From: JAHRAW01 sp965243285
GTDB lineage: Bacteria > Pseudomonadota > Gammaproteobacteria > Arenicellales > Poriferihabitantaceae
DNA: 64,000 nt
Reading direction: 5' to 3'
NCBI GenBank assembly: GCA_965243285.1
Contig: OZ251537.1
Coordinates: 2,294,001-2,358,000, forward strand
Shown: in pieces, positions 26,258-35,577 of the stretch
Layout: every line of letters starts with the position of its first letter
Numbering within the stretch: the stretch's first letter is position 1
Program-made: the position numbers and the translations under genes
The notes under the pieces: model-generated
What the model saw: the letters and a program-made list of their open reading frames with translations, nothing else
Database searches by the model: none
Told to the model about the DNA's origin: nothing

Positions 26258-27205
26258 TTACAGCGCCATATTATCGATCAACCTCACCTCGCCGAGGTGC
26301 GCCGCCAGCAGGGCGCGGGCTTGTTTGAGCGCGCCGGGCGGGGTGTTTTCGCTCCAGTTGAGCGGGTCGCGAACGGCGGCGTATTCCAGCGCGATGGCGG
26401 GCTTGGTGCCATGCTGGCCGCCATGCTCGGCGAGGTGCTTTCGCATCACCGCCTCGAGTGCGGCGGCCTCACGCAAGCCTTGTCGCCAGGCGCTTTGGGC
26501 GGCTTGCAGGGTGGCGTATAACGCGGCGGCGCGGGTTAATTCGGCGGCGCTCAAGTGCTGATTGCGCGATGACAGCGCCACGCCGGAAGGGGCGCGCACG
26601 GTCGGGCAAGCCACCACCTCGAGACCGGCGAAACCTTTGGCTAACGCCGCGACTACGAGGGTTTGCTGGAAATCTTTTTCGCCGAAATAGGCGCGACAAG
26701 GGCCCACGGTGTGGAATAGCCGCGCCACAATCTGCGCCACGCCCGGCAAGTGGCCGGGGCGAAACGCGCCCTCCAGACCGCGCGCGGCCGGGCCGGCATC
26801 CACCGCTGGCAGGCGCTGCATGAGCGCGGCGGTCTCATGGCTGGATGGGTCGCCGGATGGGTCGCCGGATGGGTTGTCAGCGACGCCCAATTCCGGGAAA
26901 AACTGCGCCAAGGTACCGGTGTACACCATTCGGCAGCCGACCTGCGCCAATAGGGCGGTGTCGCGCTGCCGGTCGCGCGGGTAGTTGTCGAGGTCTTCGC
27001 GGCGGTTGAATTGCAACGGATTGACGAAGATGCTGGCGCACGCCACATCGTTTTCTCGCGCCGCGCGTTGTAGCAGCGCCAGGTGTCCGCGATGCAAGGC
27101 GCCCATGGTGGGCACATAGCCGATGCGCTGCCCTGCCGCCCGTCGCCGCACGCACCACTTTGATGCGGCTTGCGGGTTAGGCAGCGATTCGAGCATGGCG
27201 GTCAT
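26258..27205 (-). CDS. panC: Pantothenate synthetase
   Basis: ATP-dependent joining of pantoate and beta-alanine. Motifs: VPTMGALHRGHLALL (HXGH-type nucleotide site), FVNPLQFNRREDLDNYPR, the KMSKS-like loop region and the SSRNQHLS segment. 315 residues against a usual ~285. The extra part includes GDPSGDPSSHE in the middle, coded by a 12-base unit GGATGGGTCGCC repeated three times on the plus strand (about 26844-26874). panB is not adjacent. Confidence 0.95.
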   Translation of the reverse strand: MTAMLESLPNPQAASKWCVRRRAAGQRIGYVPTMGALHRGHLALLQRAARENDVACASIFVNPLQFNRREDLDNYPRDRQRDTALLAQVGCRMVYTGTLAQFFPELGVADNPSGDPSGDPSSHETAALMQRLPAVDAGPAARGLEGAFRPGHLPGVAQIVARLFHTVGPCRAYFGEKDFQQTLVVAALAKGFAGLEVVACPTVRAPSGVALSSRNQHLSAAELTRAAALYATLQAAQSAWRQGLREAAALEAVMRKHLAEHGGQHGTKPAIALEYAAVRDPLNWSENTPPGALKQARALLAAHLGEVRLIDNMAL

Positions 27206-27235
27206 GGCATGTTATACATTTCAACTTGATTTAAG

Positions 27236-27380
27236 TTTTAATATGGGATTTATGGTCATAAACATACCGCTGTTGTTTTTTGGGGGGGGTGAAGACTAAA
27301 GGCGAAAAGCAAAAGCAAAAGCAAAAGCAAAAATCAACCCTCCACAAACAGCAACCTAATAAGGTGAATTTAAATATGTC
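27236..27380. repeat. Short degenerate copy of the GCTTTTG element
   Basis: GGGATTTATGGTCATAAAC at the left, a G run, GAAGACTAAAGGCGAAAAGC, three AAGCAAAAGC units, and AACCTAATAAGGTGAATTTA at the right as in the 6590 copy. The gap to gph is otherwise AT-rich and empty. Confidence 0.6.
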
Positions 27381-27472
27381 ACTGCCTTAAATTAATACTA
27401 ATGAAATAAAATTTAATTAAATTTTGGATTATTTGGGGTATTTTGATTTACTTAAATGACTCGACTTCTGAT

Positions 27473-28165
27473 TCAATCCAGCCATTGCTGAATGTCATCG
27501 GGGTGCTGGATGATGGCATCGGCGCCCCAATTACGCGGGTCGTCGCCCGGCGGAATGTAACCATAGGCAGCGGCCACGGTGCGCATGCCGGCGCGGCGAC
27601 CGCATTCGATGTCGCGCGCATCATCGCCCACATATATTGCGCACGCCGGGGCGATGGCGAGGGTTTCGCAGGCGTGCAATAACGGCTGCGGCCATGGTTT
27701 GCGTTTTTCCAAAGTGTCGCCGCTCACCACGCAGGCGGCGCGCTTGGTAAGGCGCATATCGGCCAACAGCGGGGCGGTCAAAAACTGCGGTTTGTTGGTG
27801 ACGATTCCCCAGCGGCGACGGCGCTCGAGGCGCGCTAACAACGCATCCATGCCAGGAAATAGGCGGGTGTTGGCGCTCAAATTCGCGCCATAAAAATCCA
27901 GCAATTCATCGTATAAATTTTTGGCGCGCGCCGCTTGCGCCGGCGTGGCCTCCGCTTCTTGCGGCAACTCAAACCCCAAACGCACCAACGCCATGCCGCC
28001 GCGCGACACATAGGGGCGCACCGCTTCTGGCGCCAGCGGCGCGCGGCCATGGCGTTGCAAAATCGCGTTCAAAGCGGCCGCTAAATCGGCCGCGGTATCT
28101 AATAAAGTGCCATCTAAATCGAACAACACCGCATCGATGGCGCCGCGCATGTTTTTTATGTTCAT
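27473..28165 (-). CDS. gph: HAD-family phosphatase (phosphoglycolate phosphatase / MupP type)
   Basis: HAD motif I is AVLFDLDGTLLDTAADL (Asp nucleophile), motif II VTNKP, motif III Lys in KRKPWPQPLL and motif IV YVGDDARDIECGRRAG. 230 residues. Genes in this position after ubiG and mtaD in pseudomonads encode MupP, the N-acetylmuramate 6-phosphate phosphatase of wall recycling; the same family includes Gph. Sequence alone does not decide the substrate. Separated from ubiG by a MITE-like copy and an Ig-domain scrap. Confidence 0.88.
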   Translation of the reverse strand: MNIKNMRGAIDAVLFDLDGTLLDTAADLAAALNAILQRHGRAPLAPEAVRPYVSRGGMALVRLGFELPQEAEATPAQAARAKNLYDELLDFYGANLSANTRLFPGMDALLARLERRRRWGIVTNKPQFLTAPLLADMRLTKRAACVVSGDTLEKRKPWPQPLLHACETLAIAPACAIYVGDDARDIECGRRAGMRTVAAAYGYIPPGDDPRNWGADAIIQHPDDIQQWLD

Positions 28166-28186
28166 ATCGATGTCGAATTAAAATTG

Positions 28187-28331
28187 GGGAATTATATGGT
28201 TGTAGACCCCAACAATAAAAAAACCACTTGCATTACCCTAAATCCCCCATAAAACCCTAACCAAGCAACCTTCACGCAACGCTATAAAATCGGCGTGAAA
28301 TAAGAATTGGGTCAACAATCATATAATTCCC
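28187..28331 (+). mobile_element. MITE-like element, copy 2
   Basis: 145 bp with the same ends (GGGAATTATATGGTTGTAG and GGGTCAACAATCATATAATT) and core as copies 1, 3 and 4. It lies between gph and ubiG, inside what is otherwise an operon. Confidence 0.8.
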
Positions 28332-28339
28332 TAAACCGG

Positions 28340-28415
28340 GTGACATTGATGGCGAATATCGCATCCACCACATTGCCGTAGCGGTCGGTGAATGTGGTGG
28401 AATTGACCTCCATGC
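28340..28415 (-). pseudogene. Short scrap of an Ig-like repeat gene
   Basis: On the minus strand this reads VNSTTFTDRYGNVVDAIFAI, matching the TYRVTDRYGNTAEDVFNFV motif of the pseudogene at 16800-19210; on the plus strand the shared run is ATTGCCGTAGCGGTCGGTGA. Only one motif length remains. Confidence 0.5.
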
Positions 28416-28436
28416 GCTAAGTTACGCGCTCCCTAG

Positions 28437-29186
28437 TTATGCCCGCACGCAGTGCACGAGATAGTTAACATCCACCCCCGGACCCAGCGAATAGGTGCGG
28501 CGCAGCGGATGATAATGCAAGCCGGTCATCGCCACCACGCTTAACCCAGCGCGTTCGCACCAGCGATTCAATTCACTCGGGCGAATCAATTTTTCATACT
28601 GGTGGGTGCCGCGCGGTACTAAATTGAGTACATATTCGGCGCCGATAATCGCCATCAAAAAAGATTTTGGCGTGCGGTTGATGGTGGAAAAATACACCGC
28701 CCCGCCGGGCTTCACCAGTGCCGCGCACGCCGCCACCACGCTCGCAGCGTCCGGCACATGCTCCAATAATTCGAGGCAGCAGACCACATCCCACTGCGCC
28801 GGTTGCAGCGCCGCCAACGCCTCGGCGGTGATTTGCCGATAATGCACCGCGGCGTCGCTTTCTAAGGCATGCAATTTCGCCACCTCCAAGGCCGCCGCGC
28901 TCATATCGATGCCGCTCGCGTGCGCGCCACGCGCCGCCAGCGCCTCGGTCAAAATGCCGCCGCCGCAGCCCACATCCAAGGCCTTTTTGCCGCCTAACTG
29001 CGAGCGCGCTTCGATAAAACCCATACGCAAGGGATTGATGTCATGCAACGGCTTGCATTCGCCTTCTAAATCCCACCACCGCGCCGCCAGTTCGCTGAAT
29101 TTGCGAATCTCTTCGGCATCGACATTTGCATCGACATTCGCTTCGCAATCGGCAGCAGCGCCGCCGGAGAAATTATCGTCAATCAT
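28437..29186 (-). CDS. ubiG: Ubiquinone biosynthesis O-methyltransferase UbiG
   Basis: S-adenosylmethionine-dependent O-methylation in ubiquinone synthesis. Marks: FSELAARWWDLEGECKPLHD, the SAM-binding motif ALDVGCGGGILTEALA, CLELLEHVPD and the C-terminal GTHQYEKLIRPSEL / VDVNYLVH segments. 249 residues, the usual size. The N-terminus has an ANVDANVDAEEI near-repeat. Upstream partner mtaD is displaced by the AAA gene at 29296. Confidence 0.95.
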   Translation of the reverse strand: MIDDNFSGGAAADCEANVDANVDAEEIRKFSELAARWWDLEGECKPLHDINPLRMGFIEARSQLGGKKALDVGCGGGILTEALAARGAHASGIDMSAAALEVAKLHALESDAAVHYRQITAEALAALQPAQWDVVCCLELLEHVPDAASVVAACAALVKPGGAVYFSTINRTPKSFLMAIIGAEYVLNLVPRGTHQYEKLIRPSELNRWCERAGLSVVAMTGLHYHPLRRTYSLGPGVDVNYLVHCVRA

Positions 29187-29295
29187 AAGAACACCTTCCT
29201 AAGGTTATGGTCATCGCCATTCGATACATAATAACCGAGGCTGAATGCTATGATACGCTATAATCCCCCATGGATAATACTGACCGACCGACGCC

Positions 29296-30534
29296 ATGAA
29301 AATCGAACGCATCCGCTTGAAAAATTTTCGCGCCTTCTACGATATTGAATTATCTAACATGCCGGCCTTTGCGGTGTTTTTAGGGGAGAACGGCAGCGGA
29401 AAATCCACCTTGTTTCAAGTGTTCGGTTTTCTACAAGACGCCTTGAAGGATAATGTGAAGGTCGCCATTCAAAAAATCGGCGGCTATAAGGAGTTGGCCA
29501 CGCGCGGTCATGCGGATGAGCCGATTTGCATCAAGATTCAATTTCGCATGACTATTGAAAAAAAGGAACGGCTGGTCACCTACATTTTAGAAATTTCCGC
29601 CGACAATGGCGCGCCTTTCATACAGCGTGAAATACTGCGTTATAAACGCGGCGCATATGGCTCGCCTTTTCATTTTTTGGATTTTAAAATGGGGCGGGGG
29701 TATGCCATCAGCAACGAGGAGGATTTTACCAAACCCGATAAAGATTTGGAAAAGGAAGAGCAATCTTTAGAGTCTGCCGACATCTTGGCGATTAAGGGTT
29801 TAGGGCAATTTCAACGCTTCAAGGCGGCACTCGCCTTTCGCAGTTTAATCGAAAAGTGGCATGTTTCGGATTTTCACATCACCGCGGCGCGCCAAAGAAC
29901 ACCCATCGGCGTAGCTGAACATTTATCGGAGCAGGGCGATAATTTGCCGCTGGTGGTGCAACATTTATATGAAAACGATCGCCCTACCTTCGATACAATC
30001 ATCCAAAAATTCCAACACAGCATTCCCGGTATGGCGGAAGTCACCCATAGCATCACCGAAGATGGGCATGTATTATTGCGCTTTCAAGATGGCGCTTTCA
30101 AAGACCCGTTTATGGCGCGCTATGTATCGGATGGCACCATTAAAATGTTTGCCTATCTGGTGTTGCTCAATGATCCAAAGCCGCATCCATTTTTATGCAT
30201 CGAGGAGCCGGAAAATCAGTTGTACCCAAAATTGCTCGGCATGTTGGTAGAGGAATTGCGGGATTATGCCAGACGAGGCGGTCAAGTTTTTGTTTCCACG
30301 CACTCGCCCGATGTTTTAAATTATGTTGAAGTTGATGAAGCGTTTTTTCTTAAAAAAGAAAAGGGCCTTACCAAAATTCACGCGCTGTCTGATGATGAAC
30401 AGATTACAGCGTTGATGGGCGAAGGCGATAAATTGGGTTGGCTATGGAATCAATGGTTGCTGGAATTTGAGGGTAATGCATCAGGAGCGAATCCATGTCG
30501 CCAAAATCATACCGAAGTACATGAATATCGATAA
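29296..30534 (+). CDS. AAA ATPase (AAA_21 type) of a probable defence pair
   Basis: The start MKIERIRLKNFRAF and Walker A LGENGSGKST (29-38) are SMC/RecF-like; Walker B is PFLCIEEPENQ, followed by GGQVFVSTHSPD with the switch His. It resembles stand-alone ATPases that are usually followed by a DUF4276 (RloB-like) partner. Here the last ~15 codons (after WLLEFEG) leave the family pattern and read out of frame over the remains of that partner (30482-30601). The ATPase itself looks whole to about residue 395. It is on the strand opposite mtaD and ubiG and lies between them. Function is inferred, not shown. Confidence 0.75.
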   Translation: MKIERIRLKNFRAFYDIELSNMPAFAVFLGENGSGKSTLFQVFGFLQDALKDNVKVAIQKIGGYKELATRGHADEPICIKIQFRMTIEKKERLVTYILEISADNGAPFIQREILRYKRGAYGSPFHFLDFKMGRGYAISNEEDFTKPDKDLEKEEQSLESADILAIKGLGQFQRFKAALAFRSLIEKWHVSDFHITAARQRTPIGVAEHLSEQGDNLPLVVQHLYENDRPTFDTIIQKFQHSIPGMAEVTHSITEDGHVLLRFQDGAFKDPFMARYVSDGTIKMFAYLVLLNDPKPHPFLCIEEPENQLYPKLLGMLVEELRDYARRGGQVFVSTHSPDVLNYVEVDEAFFLKKEKGLTKIHALSDDEQITALMGEGDKLGWLWNQWLLEFEGNASGANPCRQNHTEVHEYR

Positions 30535-30601
30535 AAACACCTCGCCCAGTTTTCAGTATTTTATTCGCGGGGTGAAAAATTTGGTCGAGAGTCAAATTTA
30601 A
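30482..30601 (+). pseudogene. 3' remnant of a DUF4276-type partner gene
   Basis: In a frame different from that of the ATPase, codons from about 30482 read AKIIPKYMNIDKNTS and then PSFQYFIRGVKNLVES before TAA at 30599-30601. Such an ending (a DXDXNXSXSFQXF motif) is typical of DUF4276 proteins coded next to AAA_21 ATPases. The ~180 residues before it are gone. Confidence 0.55.
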
Positions 30602-30638
30602 GCATCGCCATTTTTAATTTAACCGTCGATTCGTTAAA

Positions 30639-31988
30639 TTAACCGCCGACGATTTTTTTGGCGAAGGCGGCGGCTTTTTGGATGATGTCGGCAGCCTCTA
30701 AGGTGGTGAGGACGCGGTTTTCCATGAGTCGGGCGCCGGCCACCCACACATCGGTGATTTGCTGGCGGGCGGCGGCATATACGATGTGGCTGATGGGCTG
30801 ATACAGCGGCGAGGTGGCCGCGGCGCTCAAATCTACGGCGATGAAATCGGCCTGTTTGCCGGGCGCGAGGGAGCCGGTGAGGTGGTCCAAGCCGAGGGCG
30901 CGGGCGCCGCCTAAGGTGGCGGCTTCGAGGGCTACGGCGGCCGGCATGGCGGTGGGGTCTTCGCTGACGCCTTTGGCCAGCAGGGCCGCGGTTTGCATTT
31001 CGCTGAGCATGTCGAGGTCGTTGTTGCTGGCGGCGCCGTCGGTGCCGATGGCGATGGCGACGCCGGCCTCCATCAATTTCGCCAGCGGGCATAAACCGCT
31101 GCCGAGTTTGAGGTTGGATTGCGGGCAATGCGCGACGGTGACGCCGTGTTGCGCCAGGCTGGCGATTTCCTCCGGCAGCAGGTGCACCATATGCACGGCG
31201 GTGAGGCGCGGGCTGGCGATTTGCAGTCGCACCAAGCGTTCTAACGGGCGCATGCCATAGCGTTTGACGGATTCGGCGATTTCCCAGCGAGTTTCGTGCA
31301 GGTGCATGTGGATGCGACAATCCAACTCATCGGCCAGCGTGCGGATGCGCTCCAAGGCGCGCTCGGCCACCATGTAGGGCGAGTGCGGCGCGAAGGCGGT
31401 GCTGATGAGCGGCGAATGGCGGGTTTTATCGCGCAGCCGCAGCCCTTGCTCGATGCAGTCGTCGGCGTTTTGCGCCCAGGCGGTGGGAATGTCTATGACG
31501 ATCATGCCGATGGCGGCGCGCATGCCGGCGCGTTCAGCGCGCTGCGCGGCGATTTCCGGGAACAAATACATGTCGCCGAAGCAAGTGGTGCCGCTTTGGA
31601 TCATTTCCACCAACGCCAAATCGGTGCCGACTTCGACAAATTCCGCATCCGCCCACTTGCCTTCGACCGGCCAAATGTGCTCGCGCAGCCAAGTTTGCAG
31701 CGGTAAATCGTCCGCATAACCGCGCAACAGCGTCATGGCGGCGTGGGTGTGGGCGTTTACGAAGCCCGGCAACACCGCGTGCTCGGCCAGCGTCACCTCG
31801 GCCGCGGCGTGGTAACGGGCGCGCAAATCCGCGGCCGCGCCCATGGCGACAATGCGGCCATCGGCGACCGCCATGGCGTGGTTTTCGAGGGTGGAGTGCG
31901 CAGCGTCCATCGGCAACAGCCAGCGCGGAATGATGAGTTGATCCACCGGCTGGCGTGCCGCAGGCGGCGAGGGGGCGGTGGCTTGCAT
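30639..31988 (-). CDS. mtaD: 5-methylthioadenosine/S-adenosylhomocysteine deaminase
   Basis: Amidohydrolase of 449 residues. Metal ligands: GFVNAHTHAAM (HXH), MHLHETRWE, AVHMVHL and GTDGAASNND. This matches the MtaD/TRZ-ATZ deaminases, which turn methylthioadenosine into methylthioinosine; the P. aeruginosa gene sits upstream of ubiG and gph/mupP. Same strand and order here, but with an AAA gene inserted on the opposite strand. Substrate is inferred from family and context. Confidence 0.88.
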   Translation of the reverse strand: MQATAPSPPAARQPVDQLIIPRWLLPMDAAHSTLENHAMAVADGRIVAMGAAADLRARYHAAAEVTLAEHAVLPGFVNAHTHAAMTLLRGYADDLPLQTWLREHIWPVEGKWADAEFVEVGTDLALVEMIQSGTTCFGDMYLFPEIAAQRAERAGMRAAIGMIVIDIPTAWAQNADDCIEQGLRLRDKTRHSPLISTAFAPHSPYMVAERALERIRTLADELDCRIHMHLHETRWEIAESVKRYGMRPLERLVRLQIASPRLTAVHMVHLLPEEIASLAQHGVTVAHCPQSNLKLGSGLCPLAKLMEAGVAIAIGTDGAASNNDLDMLSEMQTAALLAKGVSEDPTAMPAAVALEAATLGGARALGLDHLTGSLAPGKQADFIAVDLSAAATSPLYQPISHIVYAAARQQITDVWVAGARLMENRVLTTLEAADIIQKAAAFAKKIVGG

Positions 31989-32005
31989 GGGGTTTGGGTG
32001 CTGGG

Positions 32006-32535
32006 TTGGTGGGTGGGTTTTGATTTGGCTTTTGATGTTGGCTTTGGCTTTTGATTTTGGCTTTTGATTTTGGCTTTTGATTTTGATTTTGATTTTGATT
32101 TTGATGTTGGCTTTGGCTTTGGCTTTTGCTATTAAGGCTTTGCTCCACCCTATCTTTTTAGGGGGGAGCCAAAACTGGCGGCTTCATCGCCAGTTTTGGT
32201 GGGGGGTGCGTTTGATTTTGCTTTTCGCTTTTGACCTACTTTTGACTTGCTTTTGACTTCGCTGTTGGTTTTTACATTTCCCCTCATTTGGGCTAATGAG
32301 TTGAAGATTTAAAGGCAAAAGCAAAAAGACCAACATCAACAGCCCCCCACCAAATCAGGCGATAAAGCCGCCTGATTTGTCTACCCCCAGATGAAGCGGG
32401 GGGAGTGAAGATCAAAATCAAAATCAAAAGCCAAAAGCAAAAAGCAAAAGCCAAATCAAACGCAGCCCTCTAAATCAGACGCTGACCTCAAAAAACGCCA
32501 ATCGAACTGCAGATTTAGGTATATAAACCGCTTTG
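32006..32535. repeat. GCTTTTG block with mirrored hairpin units
   Basis: TTTTGATTTTGATTTTG runs, then ATTAAGGCTTTGCTCCACCC, a C/G hairpin, and CCAAAACTGGCG...CGCCAGTTTTGG (32169-32199), an exact copy of the rplI-dnaB unit. In the middle lies CCCCTCATTTGGGCTAATGA. The right part is inverted: CCCCCACC, AAATCAGGCGATAAAGCC, GCCTGATTTG, then CAAAAGC runs, and the terminal GCAGATTTAGGTATATAAAC. Confidence 0.85.
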
Positions 32536-32598
32536 TTTAGCCACTTCGATGACTCATATTAATGAGTCATTAGCATGACTCATCAACATAACCAAAAT

Positions 32599-33474
32599 TC
32601 ACCCCACCCGATGTTGCGCAATGAAGCGTTTTAGCGCCGCCAGCACGCCGTCCGGCGCTTCCGACATTAAATTGTGACCGCAAGCCAGCAGGTAGGCGAT
32701 TTCGGCGCACGGATGGGCCGCGACGTGAGCGGCGGCGAGTTTGGCCGGCGCCATGCGGTCGCGGCGGCCGCAGATGAACAATATCGGGCAAGCGACGCGG
32801 GCCAGAGCGGCGGCGCCGTCGGCGTAGGCGTGGCAGGCGGCGAGGTCGCGCGCCAGCGCCCCGGGGCGGCTGTTTTCCAGCATGCTCATCTGCATACCCG
32901 GCGACCAAAAGCCCGGCGTCGGCTCACCGCCGAGGCGCGAAGCGTGGCTCCATTGCGTCATCATCGCGTACGCCGTCGAAGGCGCGTGGCGCGCCGCCTC
33001 GAGCAGTTGAGTTGAGACCGCCATGGGGTAACTGAAGCCGGCTAAGGTGAGCGAGGCGAAGGGGATTGCGCCCGAACCCGCCGCCGAATGCGGATTTTTG
33101 CCGGAATTCACGCCCAAATCCGCGCCCGCCGCCGAATCCGCGCTTTGACTCACCGCCTCCAACGCCGCCAACGCGCCCATGCTATGGCCCACCAAATGCA
33201 CCGCGCCGCCGCCAAACATCTGACCGATGACGCGGTTTATCCACGCCCCGAGCGCCGGAATAGTGTCGACGGCGGCACCGTCGCTCAAGCCGTGGCCGGG
33301 CAAATCCAGCGCCGCGACATTGTAGCCATGATGCGCGAAATAGCGGCTTTGGTGGCTCCACACGCTGTGTTCCATAGCCGCGCCGTGCACAAAAACCATG
33401 CTGTCGCGGCCGGCTTGGGGCGTCCGCCCGGCGGTGTAAGCGTAGTAATTCACGCCGCCTTGTTTACGCAGCAT
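32599..33474 (-). CDS. Alpha/beta hydrolase
   Basis: 291 residues. Oxyanion region FVHGAAMEHSVW, nucleophile elbow GHSMG (Ser about 97), acid near ILFICGRRDRMAP and catalytic His in ACGHNLM. A typical esterase/lipase-like fold; substrate unknown. The start is ATG 33474 with MLRKQGGVNYYAY. An insert SADSAAGADLGVNSGKNP after the nucleophile helix is Ala/Ser/Gly-rich and looks like another small expansion. Stands alone between two repeat blocks. Confidence 0.85.
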   Translation of the reverse strand: MLRKQGGVNYYAYTAGRTPQAGRDSMVFVHGAAMEHSVWSHQSRYFAHHGYNVAALDLPGHGLSDGAAVDTIPALGAWINRVIGQMFGGGAVHLVGHSMGALAALEAVSQSADSAAGADLGVNSGKNPHSAAGSGAIPFASLTLAGFSYPMAVSTQLLEAARHAPSTAYAMMTQWSHASRLGGEPTPGFWSPGMQMSMLENSRPGALARDLAACHAYADGAAALARVACPILFICGRRDRMAPAKLAAAHVAAHPCAEIAYLLACGHNLMSEAPDGVLAALKRFIAQHRVG

Positions 33475-33581
33475 GGCGGCGGGTGGCGACAGTTTTCATG
33501 CAGATGGTTGGTGAATCATTTCAAGTGCGCGAATTTAGTGTTTTGATTTTACGGTTTCGATTATAGAGTATGGAAATGATA

Positions 33582-33879
<298 letters not shown>

Positions 33880-34022
33880 GGAATTATATGGTTGTAGACC
33901 CCAACAATAAAAAACCGCTTGCATTATCCAAAAAAGCCCATAAAACCCTAACCTAAGCATACTCCACGCAACGCTATAAAATCGGCGTGAAATAAGGATT
34001 GGGGCAACAATCATATAATTCC
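33880..34022 (+). mobile_element. MITE-like element, copy 3
   Basis: 143 bp, GGAATTATATGGTTGTAG at the left and GGGGCAACAATCATATAATT at the right, with the common core. It directly follows the GCTTTTG element. Confidence 0.8.
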
Positions 34023-34084
34023 CAAACTTAAGGAGAGTGAAGACTAAAGCCAAAGCCACATCAAAAATTCAATAACCTGAAAGC

Positions 34085-35395
34085 TCACCCCGACCGCCCC
34101 CCGACTTTTTTCGATAAGTAAATGCCGCGCGATAAATCCTCCAACAAATCATCGCAATCTTCTAATCCCACCGACAGCCGGATGGTGCCTTGGTTGATGC
34201 CGGCGGCGGCTAAATCTGCATCGCTCATGCGATAGTGGGTGGTGCTGGCGGGGTGGATGACCAAAGATTTGGCATCGCCCACATTGGCGAGGTGGGAGAA
34301 AATCTCCAGCCCCTCGACAAAGGCGCGCCCGGCCTCGCGTCCGCCGTGTAAGGTGAAACAAAAAACCGCGCCGGCGCCCTTGGGCAGCAAGCGCTGCGCG
34401 AGATGAAAATCAGGGTGGGATTCGAGCCCCGGATAACTTAAATCCGCCACCGCATCCGAGGCTAATAAAAACTCGATAACGCGACGGGTGTTGCGCACAT
34501 GTTGTTGCATACGAATGGACAAAGTTTCCAACCCCTGCAAGATATAAAACGCGGTGCTGGGGCTCATGCAGGCGCCGAAATCTCGCAGCCCTTCGCGGCG
34601 GGCGCGCAATAAAAAAGCGCCTTGGGGGGATTCCTCATCAAAAATCATGCCGTGGAAGCCGGCATAGGGCGCGCTAAGCGTATCGAAGCGCCCGCTGGCG
34701 CGCCAATCGAAGCGTCCATGGTCGGCCAACAGGCCGCCGATGACGGTGCCATGCCCGCATAAAAATTTGGTGGCCGAATGCATGATGAGGTCGGCGCCGT
34801 GGCTAAACGGCTGGAATAAATACGGCGTGGTGAAGGTGGAATCCACCAGCAGCGGGATGCCATGCTGGTGCGCCAATTCCGCCACCGCCGGCACATCCAA
34901 CACCTCGCCGCCGGGGTTGCCCACCACCTCGCCGAAAATCAGCCGCGTAGTGGGGCGGATGGCGGCGCGCAAGCCGTCAATATCCCGCGGCGATACGAAG
35001 GTGGTATCGATGCCAAAACGCGGCAGGGTGTATTGCAAGATGTTGTGCGAGCCGCCGTACAGCGCGCTGGAGGCGACAATGTGCGCGCCGCCGTCCATCA
35101 GCGTGGCGATGGCGAGGTGCAGCGCGGCCTGCCCGCTGGCCGTAGCCAGCCCGCCGACGCCGCCTTCGAGCGCCGCGATGCGCTCCTCCAACACCGCGCA
35201 AGTGGGGTTGGAAAGCCGCGAATAGGCATGCCCCGGCCGCTCCATATTGAACAACGCCGCGGCGTGGTCGCTGTCGTCAAAAACAAAACTAGCGGTCTGG
35301 TAAATCGGCACCGCCCGCGCGCCAGTGGCCGCGTCAGGGCGCTGGCCGGCGTGCAAGGCGAGGGTGTCAAACCGGGTTTTGGTGGGGGTGGGCAT
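34085..35395 (-). CDS. metY: O-acetylhomoserine aminocarboxypropyltransferase-like PLP enzyme
   Basis: 436 residues of the Cys/Met-metabolism PLP family. Marks: LALHAGQRPD start, VPIYQTASFVFDD, YSRLSNPTCAVLEERIAALEG, and the PLP lysine in HSATKFLCGHGT. The length and the GGLLADHGRFDW segment fit the O-acetylhomoserine sulfhydrylase (MetY) branch rather than cystathionine synthases. It would make homocysteine directly from sulfide. A second family member lies at 54591. Exact substrate is inferred. Confidence 0.87.
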   Translation of the reverse strand: MPTPTKTRFDTLALHAGQRPDAATGARAVPIYQTASFVFDDSDHAAALFNMERPGHAYSRLSNPTCAVLEERIAALEGGVGGLATASGQAALHLAIATLMDGGAHIVASSALYGGSHNILQYTLPRFGIDTTFVSPRDIDGLRAAIRPTTRLIFGEVVGNPGGEVLDVPAVAELAHQHGIPLLVDSTFTTPYLFQPFSHGADLIMHSATKFLCGHGTVIGGLLADHGRFDWRASGRFDTLSAPYAGFHGMIFDEESPQGAFLLRARREGLRDFGACMSPSTAFYILQGLETLSIRMQQHVRNTRRVIEFLLASDAVADLSYPGLESHPDFHLAQRLLPKGAGAVFCFTLHGGREAGRAFVEGLEIFSHLANVGDAKSLVIHPASTTHYRMSDADLAAAGINQGTIRLSVGLEDCDDLLEDLSRGIYLSKKVGGRSG

Positions 35396-35577
35396 GGGGG
35401 CGTTGTTAGGTGAGTCGCGGCGAAAAACCGGATGGGTTAGGCCGGATGGGTTAGGTATGCATGTTGATGGTGCTTATGTTGATGATGAACCTGTTAATGA
35501 TGAACATGTTGATGGTCGCGGCTAGGAATCCCATGCCGATTGCATCCAGTACGCGAGTCGGGGCGCGAATCAGGCGA

